Origin: Otis tarda
Taxonomy: Eukaryota; Chordata; Aves; Otidiformes; Otididae
Assembly (NCBI GenBank): GCA_026413225.1
Contig: JAPMTP010000098.1
Location: 119,879-183,878, forward strand
Direction of reading: 5' to 3'
DNA length: 64,000 nt
Shown here: in pieces, positions 1-15,100 of the stretch
Position numbering within the stretch: the stretch's first letter is position 1
Layout of the letters: the number at the start of each line of letters is the position of its first letter
Program-made: the position numbers and the translations under genes
Notes under the pieces: model-generated
Told to the model about the DNA's origin: nothing
Seen by the model: the letters and a program-made list of their open reading frames with translations, nothing else
Database searches by the model: none

Positions 1-3000
1 CGCACCTATAGCAGCACAGACATTGGGGCTCCGGGCTTTCCCTGACGAACAGGGCTTCGACGTATACCTCCAGCTGCACCAGGGCGCCCCCTGAAAAAAA
101 ACTCGAAAAATCAAGAACGTTGGACCATTGCTCCCACACCAAAAGTGCCAGCCACTCAAGCTCTTGCTGCCCCTCAGCGGCCATTGGCAGTGCACCTACA
201 GCAGCACAGACATTGGGGATCCGGGCTTTCCCTGACGAACAGGGCTTCGACGTATACCACCAGCTGCACCAGGGCGCTCAGTGAAAAAAACCCCATGAAA
301 TCACGAACGTCGGACGATTGCTCCCACACCAAAAGTGCCAGCCACTCAAGCTCTTGCTGCTCCTCAGCGGCCATTGGCAGCGCACCTACAGCACCACAGA
401 CACTGGGGCTCCGGGCTTTCCCTGACGAACAGGGCTTCGACGTTTACCACCAGCTGCACGTGGGCGCCCCCTGAAAAAAAAACTCGAAAAATCACGAACG
501 TCGGACGATTGCTCCCACACCAAAAGTGCCAGCCACTCAAGCTCTTCCTGCCCCTCAGCGGCCATTGGCAGCGCACCTACAGCACCACAGACATTGGGGC
601 TCCGGGCTTTCCGTGACGAACAGGACTTCAACGTATACCACCAGCTGCACCAGGGCGCTCACTGAAAAAAAAACCCAAGAAATCACGAACGTCGGACGAT
701 TGCTTCCACACCAGAAGTGCCAGCCACTCAAGCTCTTGCTGCTCCTCAGCGGCCATTGGCAGCGCACCTACAGCAGCACAGACAGTGAGGCTCCGGGCTT
801 TCCCTGACGAACAGGGCTTCGACGTTTACCACCAGCTGCACTTGGGCGCTCCCTGAAAAAAAAAAAACCCAAAAAATCACAAACGTCGGACGATTGCTCC
901 CACACCAAAAGTGCCAGCCACTCAAGCTCTTGCTGCCCCTCAGCGGCCATTGGTAGAACATGTACAGCAGCACAGACAGTAAGGCTCCGGGCTTTCCCTG
1001 ACGAACAGGGCTTCGACGTTTACCACCAGCTACACGTGGGCGCCCACTGAAAAAAACCCCGAAAATTCACGAACGTCGAACCATTGCTCCCACAACAAAA
1101 AGGCCAGCAACTCAAGCTCTTGCTGCTCCTCAGCGGCCATTGGCGGCGCACCTACAGCACCACAGACATTGGGGCTCCGCGCTTTCCCTGACGAACAGGG
1201 CTTCGACGTTTACCACCAGCTGCACGTGGGCGCCCACTGAAAAAAAAACCCGAAAATTCACGAACGTCGGACCATTGCTCCCACACCAAAAGTGCCAGCC
1301 ACTCAAGCTCTTGCTGCTCCTCAGCGGCCATTGGCAGCGCACCTATAGCAGCACAGACATTGGGGCTCCGGGCTTTCCCTGACGAACAGGGCTTCGACGT
1401 ATACCTCCAGCTGCACCAGGGCGCCCCCTGAAAAAAAAACTCGAAAAATCAAGAACGTTGGACCATTGCTCCCACACCAAAAGTGCCAGCCACTCAAGCT
1501 CTTGCTGCCCCTCAGCGGCCATTGGCAGTGCACCTATAGCAGCACAGACATTGGGGATCCGGGCTTTCCCTGACGAACAGGGCTTCGACGTATACCACCA
1601 GCTGCACCAGGGCGCTCAGTGAAAAAAACCCCATGAAATCACGAACGTCGGACGATTGCTCCCACACCAAAAGGGCCAGACACTCAAGCTCTTTTTGCTC
1701 ATCAGCGGCCATTGGCAGCGCACCCTCAGCAGCACAGACATTGGGGCTCCGGGCTTTCCCTGACGAACAGGGCTTCGACGTTTGCCATCAGGTGTACGTG
1801 GGCGCCCCCTGAAAAAAAAAATCCCGAAAAATTACGAACGTCAGACGATTGTACCCACACCAAAAGTGCCAGCCACTCAAGCTCTTGCTGCTCCTCAGCA
1901 GCCATTGGCAGCGCACCTACAGCAGCACAGACATTGGGGCTCCGGGCTTTCCCTGACGAACAGGGCTTCGACGTATACCACCAGCTGTACCAGGGCGCTC
2001 ACTGAAAAAAAACCCCAAAAAATCACGAACGTCGGACGATTGCTGCCACACCAAAAGTGCCAGCCACTCAAGCTCTTGCTGCTCCTCAGCGGCCATTGGC
2101 AGCGCACCTACAGCACCACAGACATTGGGGCTCCAGGCTTTCCCTGACGAATAGGGCTTCGACGTATACCACCAGCTGCACTGCGGCGCCCCTGAAAATA
2201 AAACCCCAAAAAATCAGGAACTTCGGACGATTGCTCAACACGAAAAGGGCCAGCCACTCAAGCTCTTGCTGCTCCTCAGCGGCCATTGGCAGCGCACCTA
2301 CAGCAGCACAGACATTGGGGCTCCGGGCTTTCCCGACGAACAGGGCTTCGACGTATACCACCAGCTGCACCAGGGCGCTCAGTGAAAAAAACCCCATGAA
2401 ATCCCGAACGTCGGACGATTGCTCCCACACCAAAAGTGCCAGCCACTCAAGCTCTTGCTGCCCCTCAGCGGCCATTGGCAGTGCACCTACAGCACCACAG
2501 ACATTGGGGCTCCAGGCTTTCCCTGAAGAACAGGGCTTCGACGTTTACCACCAGCTGCACCGGGGCGCCCCCTGAAAAAAAGCCCAAAAAATCACGAATG
2601 TTGGACGATTGCTCCCACACCAAAAGTGCCAGACACTCAAGCTCTTTTTGCTCATCAGCGGCCATTGGCAGCGCACCTACAGCACCACAGACATTGGGGC
2701 TCCGGGCTTTCCCTGACGAACAGGGCTTCGACGTTTACCACCAGCTGCACGTGGGCGCCCCCTGAAAAAAAAACTCGAAAAATCACGAACGTCGGACGAT
2801 TGCTCCCACACCAAAAGTGCCAGCCACTCAAGCTCTTCCTGCCCCTCAGCGGCCATTGGCAGCGCACCTACAGCACCACAGACATTGGGGCTCCGGGCTT
2901 TCCGTGACGAACAGGACTTCAACGTATACCACCAGCTGCACCAGGGCGCTCACTGAAAAAAAACCCCAAAAAATCACGAACGTCGGACGATTGCTTCCAC

Positions 3001-6000
3001 ACCAGAAGTGCCAGCCACTCAAGCTCTTGCTGCTCCTCAGCGGCCATTGGCAGCGCACCTACAGCAGCACAGACAGTGAGGCTCCGGGCTTTCCCTGACG
3101 AACAGGGCTTCGACGTTTACCACCAGCTGCACTTGGGCGCTCCCTGAAAAAAAAAACCCAAAAAATCACAAACGTCGGACGATTGCTCCCACACCAAAAG
3201 TGCCAGCCACTCAAGCTCTTGCTGCCCCTCAGCGGCCATTGGTAGAACATGTACAGCAGCACAGACAGTAAGGCTCCGGGCTTTCCCTGACGAACAGGGC
3301 TTCGACGTTTACCACCAGCTACACGTGGGCGCCCACTGAAAAAAAACCCCGAAAATTCACGAACGTCGAACCATTGCTCCCACAACAAAAAGGCCAGCAA
3401 CTCAAGCTCTTGCTGCTCCTCAGCGGCCATTGGCGGCGCACCTACAGCACCACAGACATTGGGGCTCCGCGCTTTCCCTGACGAACAGGGCTTCGACGTT
3501 TACCACCAGCTGCACGTGGGCGCCCACTGAAAAAAAACCCGAAAAATCACGAACGTCGGACCATTGCTCCCACACCAAAAGTGCCAGCCACTCAAGCTCT
3601 TGCTGCTCCTCAGCGGCCATTGGCAGCGCACCTATAGCAGCACAGACATTGGGGCTCCGGGCTTTCCCTGACGAACAGGGCTTCGACGTATACCTCCAGC
3701 TGCACCAGGGCGCCCCCTGAAAAAAAAACTCGAAAAATCAAGAACGTTGGACCATTGCTCCCACACCAAAAGTGCCAGCCACTCAAGCTCTTGCTGCCCC
3801 TCAGCGGCCATTGGCAGTGCACCTACAGCAGCACAGACATTGGGGATCCGGGCTTTCCCTGACGAACAGGGCTTCGACGTATACCACCAGCTGCACCAGG
3901 GCGCTCAGTGAAAAAAACCCCATGAAATCACGAACGTCGGACGATTGCTCCCACACCAAAAGTGCCAGCCACTCAAGCTCTTGCTGCTCCTCAGCGGCCA
4001 TTGGCAGCGCACCTACAGCACCACAGACACTGGGGCTCCGGGCTTTCCCTGACGAACAGGGCTTCGACGTTTACCACCAGCTGCACGTGGGCGCCCCCTG
4101 AAAAAAAACTCGAAAAATCACGAACGTCGGACGATTGCTCCCACACCAAAAGTGCCAGCCACTCAAGCTCTTCCTGCCCCTCAGCGGCCATTGGCAGCGC
4201 ACCTACAGCACCACAGACATTGGGGCTCCGGGCTTTCCGTGACGAACAGGACTTCAACGTATACCACCAGCTGCACCAGGGCGCTCACTGAAAAAAAACC
4301 CCAAGAAATCACGAACGTCGGACGATTGCTTCCACACCAGAAGTGCCAGCCACTCAAGCTCTTGCTGCTCCTCAGCGGCCATTGGCAGCGCACCTACAGC
4401 AGCACAGACAGTGAGGCTCCGGGCTTTCCCTGACGAACAGGGCTTCGACGTTTACCACCAGCTGCACTTGGGCGCTCCCTGAAAAAAAAAAAAACCCAAA
4501 AAATCACAAACGTCGGACGATTGCTCCCACACCAAAAGTGCCAGCCACTCAAGCTCTTGCTGCCCCTCAGCGGCCATTGGTAGAACATGTACAGCAGCAC
4601 AGACAGTAAGGCTCCGGGCTTTCCCTGACGAACAGGGCTTCGACGTTTACCACCAGCTACACGTGGGCGCCCACTGAAAAAAACCCCGAAAATTCACGAA
4701 CGTCGAACCATTGCTCCCACAACAAAAAGGCCAGCAACTCAAGCTCTTGCTGCTCCTCAGCGGCCATTGGCGGCGCACCTACAGCACCACAGACATTGGG
4801 GCTCCGCGCTTTCCCTGACGAACAGGGCTTCGACGTTTACCACCAGCTGCACGTGGGCGCCCACTGAAAAAAAACCCGAAAATTCACGAACGTCGGACCA
4901 TTGCTCCCACACCAAAAGTGCCAGCCACTCAAGCTCTTGCTGCTCCTCAGCGGCCATTGGCAGCGCACCCTCAGCAGCACAGACATTGGGGCTCCGGGCT
5001 TTCCCTGACGAACAGGGCTTCGACGTTTGCCATCAGGTGTACGTGGGCGCCCCCTGAAAAAAAAAATCCCGAAAAATTACGAACGTCAGACGATTGTACC
5101 CACACCAAAAGTGCCAGCCACTCAAGCTCTTGCTGCTCCTCAGCAGCCATTGGCAGCGCACCTACAGCAGCACAGACATTGGGGCTCCGGGCTTTCCCTG
5201 ACGAACAGGGCTTCGACGTATACCACCAGCTGTACCAGGGCGCTCACTGAAAAAAAACCCCAAAAAATCACGAACGTCGGACGATTGCTGCCACACCAAA
5301 AGTGCCAGCCACTCAAGCTCTTGCTGCTCCTCAGCGGCCATTGGCAGCGCACCTACAGCACCACAGACATTGGGGCTCCGGGCTTTCCCTGACGAACAGG
5401 GCTTCGACGTTTACCACCAGCTGCACCAGGGCGCTCACTGAAAAAAAACCCCAAAAAATCACAAATGTCGGACGATTGCTCCCACACCAAAAGTGCCAGC
5501 CACTCAAGCTCTTGCTGCCCCTCAGCGGCCATTGGTAGAACATGTACAGCAGCACAGACAGTACGGCTCCGGGCTTTCCCTGATGAACAGGGCTTCCACG
5601 TTTACCACCAGCTACACGTGGTAGCCACCTGAAAAAAAAACCCAAAAAATCACGAACGTCGGACCATTGCTCCCACACCAAAAGTGCCAGCCACTCAAGC
5701 TCTTGCTGCTCCTCAGCGGCCATTGGCAGCGCACCTACAGCAGCACAGACATTGGGGCTCCAGGCTTTCCCTGACGAATAGGGCTTCGACGTATACCACC
5801 AGCTGCACTGCGGCGCCCCCTGAAAATAAACCCCAAAAAATCAGGAACTTCGGACGATTGCTCAACACGAAAAGGGCCAGCAACTCAAGCTCTTGCTGCT
5901 CCTCAGCGGCCATTGGCAGCGCACCTACCGCAGCACAGACATTGGGGCTCCGGGCTTTCCCGACGAACAGGGCTTCGACGTATACCACCAGCTTTATCAG

Positions 6001-6470
6001 GGCTCCCCCTGAAAAAAAAACTCGAAAAATCCCGAACGTCGGACGATTGCTCCCACACCAAAAGTGCCAGCCACTCAAGCTCTTGCTGCCCCTCAGCGGC
6101 CATTGGCAGTGCACCTACAGCACCACAGACATTGGGGCTCCAGGCTTTCCCTGAAGAACAGGGCTTCGACGTTTACCACCAGCTGCACCGGGGCGCCCCC
6201 TGAAAAAAAGCCCAAAAAATCACGAATGTTGGACGATTGCTCCCACACCAAAAGTGCCAGACACTCAAGCTCTTTTTGCTCATCAGCGGCCATTGGCAGC
6301 GCACCTACAGCACCACAGACATTGGGGCTCCGGGCTTTCCCTGAGGAGCAGGGCTTCGACGTTTGCCACCAGGTGCACGTGGGCGCCCCCTGAAAAAAAA
6401 AATCCCGAAAAATTACGAACTTCGGACGATTGTACCCACACCAAAATGCCAGCCACTCAAGCTCTTTCTG
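1..6470 (+). repeat. HOR domain A: 7-monomer units in a 19-monomer mosaic
   Basis: A block of 7 monomers (1-1,337) begins again at 1,338, runs for less than two monomers, then diverges. It reappears in full at 3,628-4,963. Part of it (335-1,300) is also found from 2,626, a shift of 2,291 bp (12 monomers), and from 3,962, a shift of 3,627 bp (19 monomers). Downstream, 1,720-2,200 matches from about 4,965 (shift 3,245 bp, 17 monomers) and 2,436-2,700 matches from 6,064 (shift 3,628 bp). Markers include CCCCATGAAATC, GTATACCTCC and TTTCCGTGACGAACAGGACTTC. Mixed shifts show several unequal exchanges rather than one clean HOR. Boundaries are approximate. Confidence 0.8.
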
Positions 6471-9400
6471 CTCCTCAGCGGCCATTGGCAGCGCACCTAC
6501 AGCAGCACAGACACTGGGGCTCTGGGCTTTCCCTGACGAACAGGGCTTCCACGTTTACCACCAGCTGCACCGGCGCGCCCCCTGAAAAAAAACGCAGAAA
6601 AATCACGAACGTCGGACAATTGCACCCACACCAAAAGTGCCAGCCACTCAAGCTCTTGCTGCTCCTCAGCGGCCATTGGCAGTGCACCTACAGCACCACA
6701 GACACTGGGGCTCCGGGCTTTCCCTGACGAACAGGGCTTCGATGTTTACCACCAGCTGCACTGTGGCGCCCCCTGAAAAAAAACCCCAAAAAATCACGAA
6801 CGTCGGACGATTGCTCCCACACCAAAAGGGCCAGCCACTCAAGCTCTCGCTGCTCCTCAGCGGCCATTGGCAGCGCACCTACAGCACCACAGACATTGGG
6901 CTCCGGGCTTTCCCTGACGAACAGGGCTTCGACGTTTACCACCATCTACACGGGGGCACCCACCTAAAACAACCCCGAAAAATCACGAACGTCGGACAAT
7001 TGCTCCCACACCAAAAGTGCCAGCCACTCAAGCTCTTGCTGCTCCTCAGCGGCCATTGGCAGCGCACCTACAGCACCACAGACATTGGGGCTCTGGGCTT
7101 TCCCTGATGAACAGGGCTTCAATGTTTACCACCAGATGCACCTGGGCGCCGACTGATTAAAACCCGAAAAATCACGGACGTCGGACGATTGCTCCAACAC
7201 CAAAAGTGCCAGCCACTCAAGCTCTTGCTGCTCTTCAGCAGCCATTGGCAGCGCACCTACAGCACCACAGACATTGGGGCTCTGGGCTTTCCCTGACGAA
7301 CAGGGCTTCGATGTTTACCACCATCTGCACCACTGCGTCCCCTGAAAAAAACCCCCGAAATATCACAAACGTTGGACGATTGCTCCCACACCAAAAGTGC
7401 CAGCCACTCAAGCTCTTGCTGCTCCTCAGCGGCCATTGGCAGCGCACCTACAGCACCACAGACATTGGGGCTCTGGGCTTTCCCTGACGAACAGGACTTC
7501 GACGTTTACCACCAGGTGCACTGTGGCGCCCCCTGAAAAAAAACCCCAAAAAATCAAGAACGTCGGACGATTGCTCCCAACCCAAAAGTGCCAGCCACTC
7601 AAGCTCTTGCTGCTCCTCAGCGGCCATTGGCAGCGCACCAACAGCAGCACAGACATTGGGGATCCGGGCTTTTCCTGACGAACAGAGCTTGGACGTTTAC
7701 CACCATCTACACGTGGGCACCCACTGAAAAGAAACCCGAATAATCACGAACGTCGGACGATTGCTCCCGCACCAAAAGGGCCAGCCACTCAAGCTCTTGC
7801 TGCTCCTCAGCGGCCATTGGTAGCGCACTTACAGCAGCACAGACATTGGGGCTCTGGGCTTTCCCTGACGAACAGGGCTTCCACTTTACCACCAGCTGCA
7901 CGTGGGCGCTCACTGAAAAAAACCCCCGAAATATCACAAACGTTGGACGATTGCTCCCACACCAAAAGTGCCAGCCACTCAAGCTCTTGCTGCTCCTCAG
8001 CGGCCATTGGCAGTCCACCAGCCGCACCAGAGACATTGGGGCTCCGGGCTTTCCCTGACGAACAGGGCTTTGACGTTAACCACCAGCTGCACGTGGGCGC
8101 TCCCTGAAAAAAACCCCTAAAAATCACGAACGTCGGACCATTGCTCCCACACCAAAAGTGCCAGCAACTCAAGCTCTTGCTGCTCCTCAGCGGCCATTGG
8201 CAGCGCACCTATAGCAGCACAGACATTGGGGCTCCGGGCTTTCCCTGACGAACAGGGCTTCGACGTTTACCACCGTCTACACGTGGGCGCCCACTGAAAA
8301 CAACCCCGAAAAATCACGAACGTCGGACCATTGCTCCCACACCAAAAGTGTTAGACACTCAAGCTCTTGCTGTCCCTCAGCGGCCATTGGCAGTGCACCT
8401 ACAGCAGCACAGACATTGGGGCTCCGGGCTTTCCCTGACGAACAGGGCTTCCACGTTTACCACCAGCTACACGTGGGCACCCACTGATAAAAAAACCCGA
8501 AAAATCACGAACGTCGAATGATTGCTCCCACTCTAAAAGAGCCAGCCACTCAAGCTCTTGCTGCTCCTCAGCGGCCATTAGCAGCGCACCTATAGCAGCA
8601 GAGACATTGGGGCTCTGGGCTTTCCCTGACGAACAGGGCTTCGATGTTTACCACCAGCTGCACGTGGGCGCCCCCTGAAAAAAACCCGAAAAATCACGAA
8701 CGTCGGACCATTGCTGCCACACCAAAAGTGCCAGCCACTCAAGCTCTTGCTGCTCCTCAGCGGCCATTGGCAGTGCACCTACCGCACCAGAGACATTGGG
8801 GCTCCGGGCTTTCCCTGACGAACAGGGCTTCGACGTTTACCACCATCTACACGTGGGCGCCCACTGAAAAAAACCCCGAAATATCTCCGACGTCGGACGA
8901 TTGCTCCCACAACAAAAGTGCCAGCCACTCAAGCTCTTGATTCTCCTCAGCGGCCATTGGCAGCGCACCCATAGCAGCTCAGACACTGGGGCTCCGGGCT
9001 TTCCCTGACGAACAGGGCTTCGACGTTTACCACCGTCTATACGTGGGCGCCCACTGAAAACAACCCCGAAAAATCATGAACGTCGGACCATTGCTCCCAC
9101 ACCAAAAGTGCTAGACACTCAAGCTCTTGCTGTCCCTCAGCGGCCATTGGCAGTGCACCTACAGCAGCACAGACATTGGGGCTCCGGGCTTTTCCTGACG
9201 AACAGGGCTTCGACGTTTACCACCATCTGCACCAGGGCGTCCTCTGAAAAAAACCCCCGAAATAACACAAACGTTGGACGATTGCTCCCACACCAAAAGT
9301 GCCAGACACTCAAGCTCTTGCTGCTCCTCAGCGGCCATTGGCAGTCTACCTACCGCACCAGAGACATTGGGGCTCCGGCCTTTCCCTGATAAACAGGGCT

Positions 9401-11560
9401 TCGACGATTACCACCATCTACATGTCGGCGCCCACTGAAAAAAACCCCGAAATATCACAAACGTCGGACCATTGCTGCCACACCAAAAGTGCCAGCCACT
9501 CAAGCTCTTGCTGCTCCTCAGCGGCCATTGGCAGTGCACCTAGAGCAGCACAGACACTAGGGCTCCGGGCTTTCCCTAACGAACAGGGATTTGACGTTTA
9601 CCACCAGCTGCACGTGGGCGCTCCCGGAAAAAAAAAGAACAAAAAATCACGAACGTCGGAGAATTGCTCCCACAGCAAAAGTGCCAGCCAGTCAATCTCT
9701 TGCTGCTCGTCACGGCCATTGGCAGCGCACCTATAGCAGCACAGACATTGAGGCTCCGGGCTTTCCCTGACGAACAGGGCTTCGACGTTTACCACCAGCT
9801 ACACGTGGGCGCCCACTGAAAAAAACCACGAAAAATCACGAACGTCGAACCATTGCTCCCACACGAAAAGGCCAGCCACTCAAGCTCTTGCTGCTCCTCA
9901 GCGGCCATTAGCAGTCCACCTACAGCACCAGAGACATTGGGGCTCCGGGCTTTCCCTGACGAACAGGGCTTCGATGTTTACCACCAGCTGCACCTGGGCC
10001 CCCACTGAAAAAAACCCGAAAAATCACGAACGTCGGATGATTGCTCCCACACCAAAAGTGCCAGCCACTCAAGCTCTTGCTGCTCCTCAGCGGCCATTGG
10101 CAGCGCACCTACCGCAGCACAGACATTGGGGCTCCGGGCTTTCTCTGACGAACAGGGCTTCGACGTTTACCACCAGCTGCACCAGGGCGCTCAGTGAAAA
10201 AAAATCTCGAAATATCACGAACGTTGGACGATTGCTCCCACACCAAAAGTGCCAGCCACTCAAGCTCTTGCTGCTCCTCAGCGGCCATTGGCAGCGCACC
10301 TACCGCAGCACAGACATTGGGGCTCCGGGCTTTCCCTGACGAACAGGGCTTCGACGTTTACCACCACCTGCACCTGGGCGCTCCCTGAAAAAAACCCACA
10401 AAAAATCACGAACGTCGGACGATTGCTCCCACACCAAAAGGGCCAGCAACTCAAGCTCTTGCTGCTCCTCAGCGGCCATTGGCAGCGCACCTGCAGCACC
10501 ACAGACATTGGGGCTCCGGGCTTTCCCTGAAGAACAGGGCTTTTACATTTACCACCAGCTGCACTTGGGCGCTCCCTGAAAAGTAACCCCAATATATCTC
10601 CAACGTCGGACGATTGCTCCCACACCAAAAGTGCCAGCCACTCAAGCTCTTGCTGCTCCTCAGCGGCCATTGGCAGCGCACATACAGCAGCAGAGACATT
10701 GGGGTTCCGGGCTTTCCCTGACGAACAGGGCTTCGACGTTTACCACCAGCTGCACTGGGGCGCTCACTGAAAAAAACCCGAAAAATCACGAACGTCGGAT
10801 GATTGCTGCCGCACCAAAAGTGCCAGCCACTCAAGCTCTTGCTGCTCCTCAGCGGCCATTGGCAGTGCACCCATAGCAGCACAGACATTGGGGATCCGGG
10901 CTTTCCCTGACGAACAGGGCTACGACATTTACCACCAGCTACACCACGGCGGTCACTGAAAAAAAACCCAGAAAAATCACGAACGTCGGACCATTGCTCC
11001 CACACCAAAAGTGCCAGCAACTCAAGCTCTTGCTGCTCCTCAGCGGCCATTGGCAGTGCACCTACAGCAGCACAGACATTGGGGCTCTGGGCTTTCCCTG
11101 ACGAACAGGGCTTCGACGTTTACCACCAGCTGCACGTGGGCGCTCCCTGAAAAAAAAAGAACAAAAAATCACGAACGTCGGAGAATTGCTCCCACACCAA
11201 AAGTGCCAGCCACTCAAGCTCTTGCTGCTCCTCAGCGGCCATTGGCAGCGCACCTACCGCAGCACAGACACTGGGGCTCCGGGCTTTCTCTGACGAACAG
11301 GGCTTCGACGTTTACCAGCAGCTGCACCAGGGCGCTCACTGAAAAAAAATCTCGAAATATCACTAACGTTGGACGATTGCTCCCACACCAAAAGTGCCAG
11401 CCACTCAAGCTCTTGCTGCTCCTCAGCGGCCATTGGCAGCGCACCTACCGCAGCACAGACATTGGGGCTCCGGGCTTTCCCTGACGAACAGGGCTTCGAC
11501 GTTTACCACCGTCTACACGTGGGCGCCCACTAAAAACAACCGCGAATAATCACGAACGTT
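6471..11560 (+). repeat. Mixed satellite monomers without an obvious HOR
   Basis: The 191-bp phase continues unbroken, but I see no long duplicated run of monomers inside this stretch. Neighbours differ at several sites, for example AACAACCCC, ATTAAAACCC and CCCCCGAAATATCAC after the palindrome. Some variants recur far away: TAACGAACAGGGATTT near 9,580 is found again near 21,590, and the AAAGAACAAAAAATC variant occurs near 9,630, 11,155 and 21,645. There is no gene or mobile element here. Confidence 0.8.
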
Positions 11561-12129
11561 GGACGATTGCTCCCACACCAAAAGGGCCAGACACTCAAGC
11601 TCTTGCTGCTCCTCAGCGGCCATTGGTAGCGCATGTACATCAGCACAGACATTGGGGCTCCGGGCTTTTTTGAAGAACAGGGCTTCCACGTTTACCACCA
11701 GCAACACATGGGCGCCCCAAAAAAAAAAAACGCCGAGAAATCACGAACGTCGGACGATTGCTCCCACACCAAAAGTGCCAGCCACTCAAGCTCTTGCTGC
11801 TCCTCAGCGGCCATTGGCATCGCACCTATAGGAGCACAGACACTGGGGCTCCGGGCATTCCCTGACGAACAGGGCTTCGACGTTTACCACCAGCTACACG
11901 TGGGCGCCCACTGAAAACAACCCCGAAAAATCACGAACGTCTGACGATTGCTCCCACACCAAAAGTGCTAGACACTCAAGCTCCTGCTGTCCCTCAGCGG
12001 CCATTGGCAGTGCACCTACAGCACCACAGACATTGGGGCTCCGGGCTTTCCCTGACGAGCAGGGCTTCGACGTTTACCACCAGCTACACGTGGGCGCCCA
12101 CTGAAAACAACCCCGAAAAATCACGAACG

Positions 12130-15100
12130 TCAGACGATTGCTCCCACACCAAAAGTGCCAGCCACTCAAACTCTTGCTGCCCCTCAGCGGCCATTGGCAG
12201 TGCACCTACAGCAGCACAGACATTGGGGTTCCGGGCTTTCCCTGACGAACAGGGCTTCGACGTATACCACCAGCTGCACATGGGCGCCCCCTGAAAAAAA
12301 ACCCCGAAAAATCACGAACGTCGGACCATTGCTCCCACACCAAAAGGGCCAGCCACTCAAGCTCTTGCTGCTCCTCAGCGGCCATTGGCAGCGCACCTAC
12401 AGCAGCACAGACATTGGGGCTCCGGGCTTTCCCTGACGAACAGGGCTTCGACCATTACCACCAGCTGCACGTGGGCGCCCACTGAAAAAAAAACTCGAAA
12501 AATCACGAACGTTGGACCATTGCTCCCACACCAAAAGGGCCAGCCACTCAAGCTCCTGCTGTCCCACAGCGGCCATTGGCAGTCCACCTACCGCACCAGA
12601 GACATTGGGGCTCCGGGCTTTCCCTGACGAACAGGGCTTCGACGTATACCACCAGCTGCACCAGGGCGCTCACTGAAAAAAACCCCGAAAAATCACGAAT
12701 GTCGGACCATTGCTCCCACACCAAAATTGCCAGACACTCAAGCTCTTGCTGCTCCTCAGCGGTCATTGGCAGTGCACCTACAGCAGCACAGACATTGGGG
12801 CTCCGGGCTTTCCCTGAGGAGCAGGGCTTCGACGTTTACCACCAGCTGCACCTGGGCGCTCAGGGAAAAAAAACCCCAAAAAATCACGAACGTCGGACCA
12901 TTGCTCCCACACCAAAAGTGCCAGCCACTCAAGCTCTTGCTGCTCCTCAGCGGCCATTGGCAGCCCATCTACAGCATCACAGATATCGGGGCTCCGGGCT
13001 TCCCCTGACGAACAGGGCTTCGACGTTTACCACCGTCTACACGTGGGCTCCCACTGAAATCAACCGCGAATAATCACGAACGTCGGAAGATTGCTCCCAC
13101 ACCAAAAGTGCCAGCCACTCAAGCTCTTGCTGCTCCTCAGCGGCCATTGGTAAGGCACGTACGGCAGCACAGACACTGGGGCTCCAGGCTTTCCCTGACG
13201 AACAGGGCTTCCACGTTTACCACCAGCTGCACCTGGGCGCCCCAAAAAAAAAAACCCCGAGAAATCACGAACGTCGGACCATTGCTCCCACACCAAAAGT
13301 GCCAGCCACTCAAGCTCTTGCTGCTCCTCAGCGGCCATTGGCAGTGCACCTACAGCACCACAGACATTGGGGCTCCGGCTTTCCCTGACGAACAGGGCTT
13401 CCAGGTTTACCACCAGATACACGTGGGCGCCCCCTGAAAAAAACCCCGAAAAATCACGAACGTCGAACCATTGCTCCCACACCAAAAGTGCCAGCCACTC
13501 AAGCTCTTGCTGCTCCTCAGCGGCCATTGCCAGTCCACCTACTGCACCAGAGACATTGGGGTCCGGGCTTTCCCTGACGAACAGGGCTTCGATGTTTACC
13601 ACCAGCTGCACCTGGGCGTCCACTGAAAAAAAACCCGAAAAATTACGAACGTCGGACGATTGCTCCCACACCAAAAGTGCCAGCCACTCAAGCTCTTGCT
13701 GCTCCTCAGCGGCCATTGGCAGCGCACCTACCGCAGCACAGACATTGGGGCTCCGGGCTTTCCCTGACGAACAGGGCTTCGACGTTTACCACCAGCTGCA
13801 CATGGGCGTCCACTGAAAAAAAACTCCGAAATATCACAAACGTCGGACCATTGCTCCTACACCAAAAGTGCCAGCCACTCAAGATCTTGCTGCTCCTCAA
13901 TGGCCATTGGCAGTCCACGTACCGCACCAGACACATTGAGGCTCCGGTCTTTCCCTGACGAACAGGGCTTCTATATTTACCACCAGCTGCACTTGGGCGC
14001 TCCCTGAAAAGAAACCCCAAAATATCTCCAACGTCGGACGATTGCTCCCACACCAAAAGTGCCAGCCACTCAAGCTCTTGCTGCTCCTCAGCGGCCATTG
14101 GCAGCGCACCTACCGCAGCACAGACATTGGCGCTCCGGGCTTTCCCTGATGAACAGGGCTTCGACGTTTACCACCAGCTGCACGTCGGCGCCCCCTGAAA
14201 AAAAAACTCGAAAAATCACGAACGTCGGAAGATTGCTCCCACACCAAAAGTGCCAGCCACTCAAGCTCTTGCTGCTCCTCAGCGGCCATTGGCAGTGCAC
14301 CTACAGCAGCACAGACATTGGGGCTCCGGGCTTTCCCTGACGAACAGGGCTTCGACGTATACCACCAGCTGCACATGGGCGCCCCCTGAAAAAAAACCCC
14401 GAAAAATCACGAACGTCGGACCATTGCTCCCACACCAAAAGTGTCAGCCACTCAAGCTCTTGCTGCTCCTCAGCGGCCATTGGCAGCGCAGCTACAGCAG
14501 CACAGACATTGGGGCTCCGGGCTTTCCCTGACGAACAGGGCTTCGATGTTTACCACCAGCTGCACGTGAGTGCACCCTGAAAACAACCGCGAATAATCAC
14601 GAACGTCGGACGATTGCTCCCACACCAAAAGGGCCAGACACTCAAGCTCTTGCTGCTCCTCAGCGGCCATTGGTAGCGCATGTACAGCAGCACAGACATT
14701 GGGGCTCCGGGCTTTCCCTGAAGAACAGGGCTTCCACGTTTACCACCAGCAGCACATGGGCGCCCCAAGAAAAAAAAACGCCGAGAAATCACGAACGTCG
14801 GACCATTGCTCCCACACCAAAAGTGCCAGCCACTCAAGCTCTTGCTGCTCCTCAGCGGCCATTGGCATCGCACCTATAGGAGCACAGACACTGGGGCTCC
14901 GGGCATTCCCTGACGAACAGGGCTTCGACGTTTACCACCAGCTACACGTGGGCGCCCACTGAAAACAACCCCGAAAAATCACGAACGTCTGACGATTGCT
15001 CCCACACCAAAAGTGCTAGACACTCAAGCTCCTGCTGTCCCTCAGCGGCCATTGGCAGTGCACCTACAGCACCACAGACATTGGGGCTCCGGGCTTTCCC

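Noticed and set aside
10469-11050. 193-codon minus-strand frame, and similar ones (57,504-56,920, 62,899-62,318)
   Set aside because: They are satellite read on the other strand. The cysteine- and tryptophan-rich peptides repeat with the monomer and show no domain.
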